Source: Betaproteobacteria bacterium (GTDB lineage Bacteria; Pseudomonadota; Gammaproteobacteria; Burkholderiales; Casimicrobiaceae). From it: a stretch of DNA of 40,816 nucleotides. The first letter of the stretch is position 1, and every line of letters begins with the position of its first letter. Of the stretch, positions 1 to 7,437 are shown piece by piece. Position numbers and translations under genes: made by a program. Where the stretch lies: the NCBI GenBank assembly GCA_029884335.1, contig JAOUIA010000034.1, positions 1 through 40,816 of the forward strand, given 5' to 3'. Below the pieces are notes generated by a model. The model saw only the letters and a program-made list of their open reading frames with translations, ran no database searches and was not told the origin of the DNA.

Positions 1-1
1 G

Positions 2-337
2 CCCGAGCAGTACCGCGATCCCGATCGCCTCGGGCCGTGGACCGACATCTACGGCACGGGCGCGTCGATGTTCGCCTGCCTCGCCGCGTTCGCCCCACAG
101 GCCGCCGACGCGCGCGCGCAGGAGGACCACCTCGTCTCGGCGAAGAAGATCTGGTCGGGCCAGTACTCGGACAACCTGCTCGAGGTGATCGACTGGTGCC
201 TGCGCCTCGACCCCCTGGAGCGCCCGCAGAGCGTCTTCGCGCTCCAGAAGGCGATCCGCGACATCCCGGCGAAGAAGCGCAAGCTCACGTTCATGGGCAA
301 CCTGAAGCGCGTCCTGTTCTCCGAGATCGGCGCCTAG
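2..337 (+). CDS. Serine/threonine protein kinase, C-terminal part (5' truncated by window edge)
   Basis: Only the last 111 residues are inside the window; the frame is open from base 2 to the TAG at 335-337. The visible part begins with PEQY, the end of the APE motif (subdomain VIII) of a eukaryotic-type protein kinase. It continues with GPWTDIYGTGASMF, the conserved Asp-Ile-Tyr-x-x-Gly segment of subdomain IX, and with LDPLERPQSV, the invariant Arg of subdomain XI. The catalytic loop and Mg-binding DFG lie upstream of the window. After the kinase fold there is only a short basic tail (KKRKL, then about 15 residues). No transmembrane or PASTA segment follows. A PP2C phosphatase lies 180 bases downstream on the same strand, so the two probably act as an opposing Hanks-type kinase/phosphatase pair. 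Substrates are unknown. Confidence 0.85.
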   Translation, partial: PEQYRDPDRLGPWTDIYGTGASMFACLAAFAPQAADARAQEDHLVSAKKIWSGQYSDNLLEVIDWCLRLDPLERPQSVFALQKAIRDIPAKKRKLTFMGNLKRVLFSEIGA

Positions 338-378
338 TTGACCGACACATGAGATCTGAAACGCGCATTCAATTTCGG

Positions 379-449
379 CGTCATTCCCGCGAAGGCGGGA
401 ATCCAGCGTCGTCAAGAGACACTGGGTCCCCGCCTTCGCGGGGACGACG
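379..449. repeat. REP-like palindromic repeat between kinase and PP2C genes
   Basis: The left arm 379-406 starts cgtcattcccgcgaaggcgg. Its reverse complement, with a few mismatches, recurs as the right arm at 422-449, leaving a 15-base loop (cgtcgtcaagagaca). The left arm plus loop start is repeated near the other end of the window at 39972-40011, so this is a dispersed element. It can fold into a long stem-loop in the transcript and may attenuate read-through from the kinase into the phosphatase gene. No coding content is seen in it. Confidence 0.8.
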
Positions 450-516
450 ATGGGTTGTGCCCATGCCGGTACGTTTCGATACGTGCGGGTCGCCGAACTA
501 GGTTCGTCGGGGTTGC

Positions 517-1437
517 ATGCGCTTCACGATTTTCCAGGAGTCCCGCAAGGGCTCGCGCAAGGTCAACCAGGACCGCATCGCCTACACGTACGGGCGCGAC
601 ACGCTGCTCATGGTCGTCGCCGACGGCATGGGCGGCCACGCCGGCGGCGAGATTGCCGCGCAGATCGCCGTGCGGCTGTTCGTCGAGCGCTTCCAGCAGG
701 AGGCCAAGCCGATCCTGCGCAACCCGCTCAAGTTCCTGCAGGACACGATGCTGCGCGCGCACGCCGCGCTCGGCTCCTACGCCAACCAGTTCTCGATGCT
801 CGAGACGCCGCGCACGACCTGCGTGGCGTGCGTCGTGCAGGCCAACCACGCCTACTGGGCGCACGTCGGCGACTCGCGCTTCTACCTGCTCCGGCAGGGC
901 GCGCTGATCGGCAGCACGAAGGACCACTCGAAGGTGCAGTACCTCGTCGACCAGGGGCTGATCGGCGCGCACGAGGTGAACGAGCACCCGGACCGCAACA
1001 AGGTGTTCTCCTGCCTCGGCGGGCTCGTCGATCCGGTGATCGACCTGTCGAAGCGCACGCCGCTGCGCAACGGCGACGTGATGGTGCTGTGCACCGACGG
1101 CGTCTGGGGCGTGATCCCGCAGGGGGAGCTCGCGACCTACCTCACGTCCACGCCGATCCTCAAGACGGGGCCGCAGATGATGCGCGAGGCGGAGAAGCGC
1201 GGCGGGCCCGACGGCGACAACCTCTCGGCGATCATCGTCCGCTGGGGGCCGGAGACGCTGACCGACGAGGCCTCCTCGACGATCACCGAGACGATGGGCC
1301 TGGGCGAATTCGCCACCGAGATCGACCGCACGGTCACGCTGACCGATCGCAAGGGCACGCAGCGCGACCTCACCGACGACGAGATCGAGCGGGCGATCGC
1401 CGAGATCCAGCAGACGATCCACAAGTTCCGGCGCTGA
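517..1437 (+). CDS. PP2C-family protein serine/threonine phosphatase
   Basis: This 306-residue protein has the full set of metal-dependent PP2C motifs. They are NQD near residues 17-19, VVADGMGGHAGGE (Asp36-Gly37, metal 1/2 ligands), HVGDSRFYLL near residue 120, CTDGVW (Asp194) and GDNLSAIIVRW (Asp234-Asn235). These are the Mn/Mg-binding aspartates of bacterial PppA/Stp/PrpC enzymes that dephosphorylate Ser/Thr phosphoproteins. A C-terminal extension of about 60 residues beyond the core ends in an acidic helical segment. It is cytosolic, with no signal peptide or membrane segment. It follows a eukaryotic-type kinase on the same strand and most likely reverses its action. The ATG at 517 is chosen because the PP2C fold begins almost at once; no strong ribosome-binding site precedes it. 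Confidence 0.92.
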   Translation: MRFTIFQESRKGSRKVNQDRIAYTYGRDTLLMVVADGMGGHAGGEIAAQIAVRLFVERFQQEAKPILRNPLKFLQDTMLRAHAALGSYANQFSMLETPRTTCVACVVQANHAYWAHVGDSRFYLLRQGALIGSTKDHSKVQYLVDQGLIGAHEVNEHPDRNKVFSCLGGLVDPVIDLSKRTPLRNGDVMVLCTDGVWGVIPQGELATYLTSTPILKTGPQMMREAEKRGGPDGDNLSAIIVRWGPETLTDEASSTITETMGLGEFATEIDRTVTLTDRKGTQRDLTDDEIERAIAEIQQTIHKFRR

Positions 1438-1454
1438 CCCCAAGGCGGCCGGCG

Positions 1455-1477
1455 CCGCCGCCGGAACGGGGCGGCGG
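1455..1477. other. GC stem-loop downstream of PP2C gene
   Basis: An 8-base stem (ccgccgcc at 1455-1462 pairing with ggcggcgg at 1470-1477) closes a 7-base loop 18 bases after the phosphatase stop codon. No U-tract follows, so it is not a classical intrinsic terminator. It may only slow transcription or protect the 3' end. The rest of the 1438-1620 spacer shows no gene. Confidence 0.3.
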
Positions 1478-1620
1478 AGGAGGGGCGCGGGGTGAGCGTG
1501 CCGGCAGCTCGCGCCACGTGAATCGAAACCGTCACGGAAAGTTGATACGCTAGCGCCCTGTGGGTGGCGCCGGTGCGGGCAGGCTGACCGCGCACCCCTG
1601 CTCCCTCACCCATCTTGCGC

Positions 1621-2352
1621 ATGCGCCAGGTCGTCCTCGACACCGAGACCACCGGCCTCGACCCGAGGCAGGGGCATCGCGTCATCGAGGTCGCCGCGCT
1701 GGAGGTCGTCGACCGGCGGCCCACCGGGCGCCACGTGCACTTCTACCTCGACCCGGAGCGCGCGATCGACGCCGCGGCGACCGAGGTGCACGGCATGACC
1801 TGGGACGACCTCAAGGACAAGCCGCGCTTCCGCGACGTCGCCGGCGAGCTGTGCGACTTCCTGCGCGGCGCGCAGTGGGTAATCCACAACGCGCCGTTCG
1901 ACGTGGGCTTCCTCGACGCCGAATTTGCGCTCTGCGACCTCGGGCCCTGCGCCGGCCTCCACGCTGGCGTGGTCGACACGCTGGTGCTCGCGCGCGAGCA
2001 GTTCCCCGGCAAGCGCAACACGCTCGACGCGCTGTGCGAGCGCTTCGGCGTCGACAACGCCGAGCGCACGCTGCACGGCGCGCTCCTCGACACGCGCCTG
2101 CTCGCCGACGTCTACCTCGCGATGACGCGGGGCCAGGAGTCGCTGACCATCGACATGGCGCCGCACGCGCCGGCCACCCCGGGCGCGGCGGCGATCGCGG
2201 CGGCCGCGCGGCCGCGCGGCCCGTTGCCCGTGCTCGCGCCCACCGCCGAGGAGCTCGCGGCGCACCACGCCTACCTCGAGGCGCTCGACGGCGAAGCGAA
2301 GGGCGGCTGCGCGTGGCTGGCGCTGGGGCGCTCGGCTGCGGCCGCGGCCTGA
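1621..2352 (+). CDS. dnaQ: DNA polymerase III epsilon subunit (3'-5' proofreading exonuclease)
   Basis: This 243-residue DEDDh exonuclease proofreads for the replicative polymerase. ExoI is VVLDTETTGLD, with catalytic Asp7 and Glu9. ExoII is VIHNAPFDVGFLD. ExoIII is HGALLDTRLLADVYLAM, with the general-base His and last Asp. Straight after the nuclease domain comes QESLTI at residues 172-177. It sits where the E. coli protein carries its beta-clamp-binding motif, and an Ala/Pro-rich linker with a short helical tail follows, as expected for the part that contacts the alpha subunit. The start could be TTG at 1615 or ATG at 1621; ATG is preferred, and neither has a good ribosome-binding site. In many relatives rnhA lies just upstream, but here it does not. 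The upstream spacer holds a weak extended -10-like TGATACGCT near 1543-1551. Confidence 0.93.
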   Translation: MRQVVLDTETTGLDPRQGHRVIEVAALEVVDRRPTGRHVHFYLDPERAIDAAATEVHGMTWDDLKDKPRFRDVAGELCDFLRGAQWVIHNAPFDVGFLDAEFALCDLGPCAGLHAGVVDTLVLAREQFPGKRNTLDALCERFGVDNAERTLHGALLDTRLLADVYLAMTRGQESLTIDMAPHAPATPGAAAIAAAARPRGPLPVLAPTAEELAAHHAYLEALDGEAKGGCAWLALGRSAAAAA

Positions 2353-2390
2353 CGCGCCCGGCGGCGCGCGCGTCCGGCCCGTTCGAACTC

Positions 2391-4523
2391 ATGGCGCCCG
2401 ACGCCGCCTCCCGCGACCCCGCGCACGACGCTTTGTCGAAGGCGCCTGCCGCGCTGCTCGATCGCGAGCTGTCGCTGCTGGACTTCAACCGGCGCGTGCT
2501 CGCGCTGGCGCTCGCGCCGCACGTGCCCGCGCTCGAGCGCCTGCGTTACCTCGCCATCGTCGGCAGCAACCTGGACGAGTTCTTCGAGATCCGCGTGGCG
2601 GGACTGCGCGGCGCGCTTCGCTCGGGCGTCCCCCCGCCGGGCATGTCGCTGCACGAGGTCCGCGTGCAGTACGGCCGCATCGCCGCGGCGGCGCGCGCGC
2701 TGGTGGCCGAGCAGTACCACGCGCTCAACGCGTCCGTGCTGCCGGCGCTGCGCGAGCGCGGCATCCTGCTCAAGCGCCACGACGATCTCACGGGCGCCGA
2801 ACGTGCCTACGTCGCCGACTTCTTCGAGCGCGAGGTGCGGCCGCTCCTCACGCCGATCGGGCTCGATCCCGCGCACCCGTTCCCGCAGATCGGCAACAAG
2901 ACGCTCAACTTCGTCGTCGAGCTCTCCGGGCGCGACGCCTTCGGCCGCGATACGGCGCTGGCGATCGTCAAGGCGCCGCGCGTCCTGCCGCGCGTGATCA
3001 GGCTGCCGCCCGGTGCCGCGGACGGCAAGGCCACGTTCGCGCTGCTCTCCTCGGTCATCCACGCGCACCTCGCCGACCTCTTTCCCGGCCGCGACATCGT
3101 CGGCTACTCGCAGTTCCGCGTGACCCGCGACGCCGACCTGTGGATCGACGAGGACGAGGTGAAGAACCTGCGGCAGGCGCTCGCCGGCGAGCTCCGCGCG
3201 AGGCAGTTCGGCGCGCCGCTGCGCCTCGAGATCGCCGCCGGCTGCCCGCCGTCGCTGGAACGCTTCCTCGCCACGCACTTCGACCTCGCCGAGACCGAGA
3301 TCTACCGCTGCGACGGGCCGGTGAACCTGGTGCGGCTCGCCTCGCTGATCGACCTGGTCGAGGACGACGACGAGAAGTGGCCGGCGTTCAAGCCCGGGCG
3401 TCCGGCGCGCCTGGCCGCGGAGCCGGACATCCTCGCGGCGATCCGCCGGCACGACATCCTGCTGCATCACCCGTACGAGTCGTTCGACCCGGTGGTCGAG
3501 TTCATCCGCCTTGCCGCCGACGACCCCGACGTCGTCGCGGTGAAGCAGACCGTCTATCGCACGGGCGTCAACTCCGCGCTCATGGAGTCGCTGATCGCCG
3601 CCGCGCGCGCCGGCAAGGAGGTGACCGTCGTCGTCGAGCTGTTCGCGCGCTTCGACGAGGAGGCGAACATCAACTGGGCCGAGCGGCTCGAGCAGGAGGG
3701 CGCGCAGGTCGTCTACGGCGTGTTCGGCCTCAAGACGCACGCCAAGCTCGCGCTGCTGCTGCGCCGCGAGCCGGATGCCGCGGGACGGACGCGGCTCGTC
3801 CCCTACGCGCACCTCGGCACGGGCAACTACCACCCGCGCACCACGCGGCTGTACTCCGACTTCGGCCTGCTCACCGCCGAAGCCGAAGTCTGCGCCGACG
3901 TCAACGAGGTCTTCGCCCACATCACCAGCCTCGCGCGGCCGGCGCGGATGAACCGGCTGCTGCTCGCGCCGTTCACGATGCACCGGCGCATCGTCGAGAT
4001 GATCCGCCGCGAGGCGAAGCACGCGCGCGACGGGAAGCCCGCGCGCATCGTCGCGAAGATGAACGCGCTGATCGAGGAGCAGGTGATCCGCGCGCTCTAC
4101 GCCGCCTCCGAGGCCGGGGTTCCGATCGACCTCGTCGTGCGCGGCGCGTGCGCGTTGCGTCCCGGCGTGCCGGGCCTGAGCGCCAACATCCGCGTGCGCT
4201 CGATCCTCGGCCGCTTCCTCGAGCACCACCGGGTCTGGCTGTTCGAGAACGGCGGCGAGCGCGACGTCTGGCTCTCCTCCGCGGACTGGATGGGTCGCAA
4301 CCTGTTTCGCCGCATCGAGGTCGCGTTTCCCGTGCGCGACCCCGAGCTCAAGGCGCGCGTGATCGCCGAGGGCCTCGAGATCTACTTGACCGACGACGCC
4401 GACGCGTGGACGCTGGACGCCGCGGGCGCGTGGACGCGCGTGGAGTCGCGGCGCGGCGGGCGCCGGCGCTCGGCGCAGGCCGCGCTGCTCGAGCAGCTGC
4501 GCGAGCGTGCGAAGGAAGACTGA
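2391..4523 (+). CDS. ppk1: Polyphosphate kinase 1
   Basis: This 710-residue enzyme reversibly transfers the gamma phosphate of ATP to inorganic polyphosphate. The order of domains fits PPK1: an N-terminal helical domain (LLDRELSLLDFNRRVL, then NLDEFFEIRVAGL), a head domain, and two phospholipase-D-like catalytic domains. GLKTHAKLALL carries the histidine equivalent to the autophosphorylated His435 of E. coli. HLGTGNYHPRTTRLYSDFGL follows it. FLEHHRVW and then LSSADWMGRNLFRRIEV correspond to the second catalytic-histidine region. Length is normal for the family. The ATG at 2391 lies 38 bases after dnaQ and fits the usual N-terminus; the frame is open further upstream, but that part overlaps dnaQ. 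sixA follows closely, and ppx, the degrading partner, lies 1.3 kb downstream on the other strand. Confidence 0.96.
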   Translation: MAPDAASRDPAHDALSKAPAALLDRELSLLDFNRRVLALALAPHVPALERLRYLAIVGSNLDEFFEIRVAGLRGALRSGVPPPGMSLHEVRVQYGRIAAAARALVAEQYHALNASVLPALRERGILLKRHDDLTGAERAYVADFFEREVRPLLTPIGLDPAHPFPQIGNKTLNFVVELSGRDAFGRDTALAIVKAPRVLPRVIRLPPGAADGKATFALLSSVIHAHLADLFPGRDIVGYSQFRVTRDADLWIDEDEVKNLRQALAGELRARQFGAPLRLEIAAGCPPSLERFLATHFDLAETEIYRCDGPVNLVRLASLIDLVEDDDEKWPAFKPGRPARLAAEPDILAAIRRHDILLHHPYESFDPVVEFIRLAADDPDVVAVKQTVYRTGVNSALMESLIAAARAGKEVTVVVELFARFDEEANINWAERLEQEGAQVVYGVFGLKTHAKLALLLRREPDAAGRTRLVPYAHLGTGNYHPRTTRLYSDFGLLTAEAEVCADVNEVFAHITSLARPARMNRLLLAPFTMHRRIVEMIRREAKHARDGKPARIVAKMNALIEEQVIRALYAASEAGVPIDLVVRGACALRPGVPGLSANIRVRSILGRFLEHHRVWLFENGGERDVWLSSADWMGRNLFRRIEVAFPVRDPELKARVIAEGLEIYLTDDADAWTLDAAGAWTRVESRRGGRRRSAQAALLEQLRERAKED

Positions 4524-4551
4524 CGGTGGAGGGGAGCGTGTGGGCGCAGCA

Positions 4552-5004
4552 ATGGATCTGATACTTTGGCGCCACGCCGAGGCCGAGGACGGCGTTCCGG
4601 ACCTCACGCGCAAGCTCACGCCCAAGGGCGCCAAGCAGGCGCAGCGCATGGCGGAGTGGCTCGAGCGGCACCTCCCGGAACGCTGCCGCATCCTGGCGTC
4701 GCCGGCGGTGCGGGCGCAGGAGACAGCGCGAGCGCTGGGGAGGCGTTTCCGGACGGTCGACGACATCGCGCCGGGCGCGAGCGCGGCGGCGGTGCTGGCC
4801 GCGGCGGGTTGGCCCGACGCGCGCGAGACGACGCTGGTCGTCGGCCATCAGCCCACGCTGGGCGAGGTTGCCGCGCTGCTGATCGGCGGCGAGGCGCAGC
4901 CGTGGTCGGTCCGCAAGGGCGGACTGTGGTGGCTGTCGAGCCGCCGCCGCGGAGAGTCTGCCGCCGTGGTCGTGCGCGTGGTCATGTCCCCGGACTTCCT
5001 GTGA
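4552..5004 (+). CDS. sixA: SixA-type phosphohistidine phosphatase
   Basis: This 150-residue member of the histidine phosphatase superfamily carries the catalytic RHAEAED at its N-terminus, with nucleophile His8 as in E. coli SixA. It also has SPAVRAQETARAL (second Arg) and VVGHQPTLGEVA (second His). Known SixA proteins remove phosphate from histidine residues of Hpt or PTS proteins. In this genome possible targets include the nitrogen PTS or the Hpt domains of the ChpA kinase encoded in this window; that link is inference. The ATG at 4552 is chosen because it puts RHA at the usual distance and a purine-rich ribosome-binding site (ggaggggag) lies just upstream. It begins 28 bases after ppk1, so the two are probably cotranscribed. 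Confidence 0.9.
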   Translation: MDLILWRHAEAEDGVPDLTRKLTPKGAKQAQRMAEWLERHLPERCRILASPAVRAQETARALGRRFRTVDDIAPGASAAAVLAAAGWPDARETTLVVGHQPTLGEVAALLIGGEAQPWSVRKGGLWWLSSRRRGESAAVVVRVVMSPDFL

Positions 5005-5017
5005 GGCGGGCGCGTCG

Positions 5018-5773
5018 GTGAGCGCGTTGCATCCGGGTGCACCGGTGCTCGCCATCGAAGGCGCCCGCGCGACGCTCACGCTGTCGCGTCCCGGCGAGCA
5101 CAATCGCATCGATCCGGCCGACGTCGCCGTGATGCGCGCGCACCTCGCCGCCGCCGCGTCCTCGCCCGGCGTGCGCGTGCTGGTGATCACCGGCGCGGGC
5201 CGGCGCACGTTCTGCTCGGGCTACACGCTGGAGGCGATCGTCGCGCATCTGCACGACGGCACGTTCGAGGCGATGCTGGACGAACTGGAGCGCTGCCCGC
5301 TGCCGACGATCGCTGCGCTGAACGGCAGCGTGTACGGCGGCGGTTGCGACCTCGCCATGTGCTGCGACTGGCGCATCGGCGTCGCGGGGACGCGCATGTT
5401 CGTGCCGGCCTCGCGCATCGGGCTCGCCTACTACCCCGGGGGCTTGCGTCGCTTCGCCACGCGCCTCGGGCCCGCCGCGGCAAAGAAGGTCTTTCTCACC
5501 TCGATGCCGTTGCCGGCGGAGGAGATGCTGCGCATCGGCTACCTGCAGGATCTGGTCGCGCCGAGGGAACTCGCCGCGACGGTCGACCGCTACGTGCAGG
5601 CGCTCGAAGCTGCGGACGCCGACGCCGTGGCATCGATGAAGCGCAGCATCGACCGGCTCGCCGGCGGCGACTTCGGCGAGCGCGCGGCGCGCGAGGATTA
5701 CGAGCGCACGCTGCGCTCCGGGGAGCTGCGGCGGCGTCTCGCGGCGCTGCGCGGCGGACAGGCGGGAAACTAG
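5018..5773 (+). CDS. Enoyl-CoA hydratase/isomerase-family (crotonase fold) protein lacking both usual catalytic Glu residues
   Basis: This 251-residue crotonase-fold protein has the oxyanion-hole segments FCSGYTLEAI and NGSVYGGGCDLAMCCDW. In true enoyl-CoA hydratases the two catalytic glutamates sit in GGGCELA and in a later PE(I/V) motif. Here the first is Asp111 and the second position reads PASRIG (around Ala131-Ser132), so neither Glu is present. It may therefore be an isomerase, hydrolase or other CoA-thioester enzyme rather than a hydratase; the substrate is not predictable. GTG at 5018 follows sixA by 13 bases and is the only start that keeps the beginning of the fold. The TAG stop (5771-5773) is the first part of a dispersed palindromic repeat. 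Confidence 0.85.
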   Translation: MSALHPGAPVLAIEGARATLTLSRPGEHNRIDPADVAVMRAHLAAAASSPGVRVLVITGAGRRTFCSGYTLEAIVAHLHDGTFEAMLDELERCPLPTIAALNGSVYGGGCDLAMCCDWRIGVAGTRMFVPASRIGLAYYPGGLRRFATRLGPAAAKKVFLTSMPLPAEEMLRIGYLQDLVAPRELAATVDRYVQALEAADADAVASMKRSIDRLAGGDFGERAAREDYERTLRSGELRRRLAALRGGQAGN

Positions 5774-5869
5774 GGTCGGAGTCGCATTTCCGCCGCTGCT
5801 CCCGGAAATGCGACTCTGACCCTACTTTCGCGGGGGCAGCGGCGGAAACGCGACTCCGACCCTACTTTC
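5771..5869. repeat. Compound inverted/direct repeat between convergent crotonase gene and ppx; probable bidirectional terminator
   Basis: The arm agggtcggagtcgcatttcc (from 5772) pairs with cggaaatgcgactctgaccc (5803-5823) with a single mismatch. A second right-hand copy occurs at 5843-5863. Both right-hand copies are followed by actttcg. The left arm can pair with either copy, giving alternative hairpins. The leading TAG of the left arm is the stop codon of the upstream crotonase gene. The cta at 5862-5864 is the ppx stop on the minus strand. A related perfect hairpin lies at 19467-19520. Confidence 0.85.
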
Positions 5870-7334
5870 GGAACGGGTGGCCGGCCTGCGCCCACTCGCC
5901 GGCCTCCTTGTTCAGCAAGTGCGCGGTCAGCGGGTGCTTCGCGAGCCAGGCTGCCGGTACCGCGAGGCGGGTCGCGCGACCCGCCTTGAGGGCGATGCGC
6001 GGCGGGTCGATCGGACGGCGGGCGTGGTGGAACAGCACGGCCAGGCGCACCGCGAGGAGCTGCGCGCGCGCGTCGGGATCGGCGAGCGCGCCCGCGACCT
6101 TGTCGAGGTTGCCGCGGCAACCGAGCACGAGCAGCGCGAGGCGCTGCTGTTCGCCGGATGCGAACCCGGGCATGTCGGCGTGCTGCAGGATGTATGCGCC
6201 GTGCTTGTGGAAGCCGATGTGCGAGACGGTGAAGCCGACCTCGTGCAGCGTCGCCGCCCACTCGACGCGCTGCGCGGCCTCCGGCAGCGGTCGCGCCACG
6301 GCCTGTTCGTAGAGTCGGCGCGCCATCGCCGCCACGCGCTGCGCGTGCTCCCGGTCCACGCGGTAGCGCGCGACGAAGCGCTCGACGGTGGCGACACGGA
6401 CGTCGCGGTCGGCCGAGCGCCCGAGCAGGTCGTACAGGACGCCTAGCCTCAGCGCCCCGCCGACCGGGTTGACGCGCTCGGCGCGCAGCTCCTTCAGCGC
6501 CGCGCTCATCACCGCCAGCCCGCCGGCCAGAACGGGCGCGCGCGACGGCTTGAGGCCCGCGAGTTCGAGACGCGCGATGCTGCCGGCGCGGATCATGCGC
6601 TTCTCCAGCCGCGCGAGGCCGTCGGGGGTGATGCCGCCGGAGGAGAGCCCGTTGCCCTCGAGAATGTCGGCGAGGGCCAGCGCGGTCCCCGACGACGCGT
6701 AGGCGGCTTTCCAATGCGCGCGGTCGAAGTCGCGGGCGATCGCCTCGATCTCGGCGCGCGCGTGCGTGCGCGCGGCGGCGAACGCCTTCGCCGTCAGCCG
6801 GCCGTCGGCGAAGAACCGCTGCGTCATGCCGACGCAGCCAACCTTCAGCGACTCCAGCCTCTCCGGCTCGAAGCCGCGGCCGACGATGAACTCGGTCGAG
6901 CCGCCGCCGATGTCGATCACCAGCCGGGGGTCGGCCGACGGGGGCAGCACGTGGGCCACGCCGAGCCAGATGAGGCGCGCCTCCTCGTGGCCGCCTATCA
7001 CGTCGATGGGAAACCCCAGCGCGGCGACCGCCTTCGGCAGGAACTCGTGCGCGTTGCGCGCCACGCGGAAGGTGTTCGTCGCCACCGCGCGCACGGCCGA
7101 GGGGTGCAGCCCGGCGAGCCGCTCGGCGAAGCGCGCGAGGCAGGCCAGCGCCTCGCGCTGCGCCTTCGCCGTCAGGTTGCCCTTGCGGTCCATCCCGGCG
7201 CCGAAGCGGATCGTCTCCCGCCAGGTGTCGAGCCGGAAGATCTGCTCGCCCTCGACGCGGCCGACCTCGAGGCGGAAGCTGTTGCTGCCGAGGTCGACGA
7301 CGGCGAGCGTGCGTGGGCGGTCGCGGTTGGGCAT
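5862..7334 (-). CDS. ppx: Exopolyphosphatase (Ppx/GppA family)
   Basis: This 490-residue protein has the actin-like ATPase fold of Ppx/GppA: VVDLGSNSFRLEV at the N-terminus (phosphate 1), ATNTFRVARN, and VIDIGGGSTEFIVG (phosphate 2). It ends in an HD-like helical domain (TLHEVGFTVSHIGFHKHGAY, truncated here) typical of the long two-part enzymes. The reaction is stepwise release of phosphate from polyphosphate chains; some relatives also hydrolyse pppGpp. Length is close to the E. coli 513 residues. It is convergent to the ppk1-sixA-crotonase set. ATG at 7334 is used because the conserved Asp-Leu-Gly-Ser motif begins about a dozen residues later. It is divergent from ilvA, with 103 bases between the starts. 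Whether it is mainly Ppx or GppA cannot be settled from sequence; the ppk1 neighbourhood favours Ppx. Confidence 0.93.
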   Translation of the reverse strand: MPNRDRPRTLAVVDLGSNSFRLEVGRVEGEQIFRLDTWRETIRFGAGMDRKGNLTAKAQREALACLARFAERLAGLHPSAVRAVATNTFRVARNAHEFLPKAVAALGFPIDVIGGHEEARLIWLGVAHVLPPSADPRLVIDIGGGSTEFIVGRGFEPERLESLKVGCVGMTQRFFADGRLTAKAFAAARTHARAEIEAIARDFDRAHWKAAYASSGTALALADILEGNGLSSGGITPDGLARLEKRMIRAGSIARLELAGLKPSRAPVLAGGLAVMSAALKELRAERVNPVGGALRLGVLYDLLGRSADRDVRVATVERFVARYRVDREHAQRVAAMARRLYEQAVARPLPEAAQRVEWAATLHEVGFTVSHIGFHKHGAYILQHADMPGFASGEQQRLALLVLGCRGNLDKVAGALADPDARAQLLAVRLAVLFHHARRPIDPPRIALKAGRATRLAVPAAWLAKHPLTAHLLNKEAGEWAQAGHPFRK

Positions 7335-7437
7335 GGGGATGCGCGGGGCGAGGGACGGGAAAGGCAGGCGCCGGAATCGCGGCAGGGCCGGGACGCGCTG
7401 GCGCCAATGCTACATTTCACGCCAGCCGCCTGCCGCC

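Noticed and set aside
412-1443. Long open frame on the minus strand across the PP2C gene, and many similar long antisense frames elsewhere (for example 15046-19530, 29954-33814).
   Set aside because: High GC leaves few stop codons in all frames. The translations are rich in Arg, Ala and Gly, have no family motifs, and lie opposite genes with full conserved signatures.
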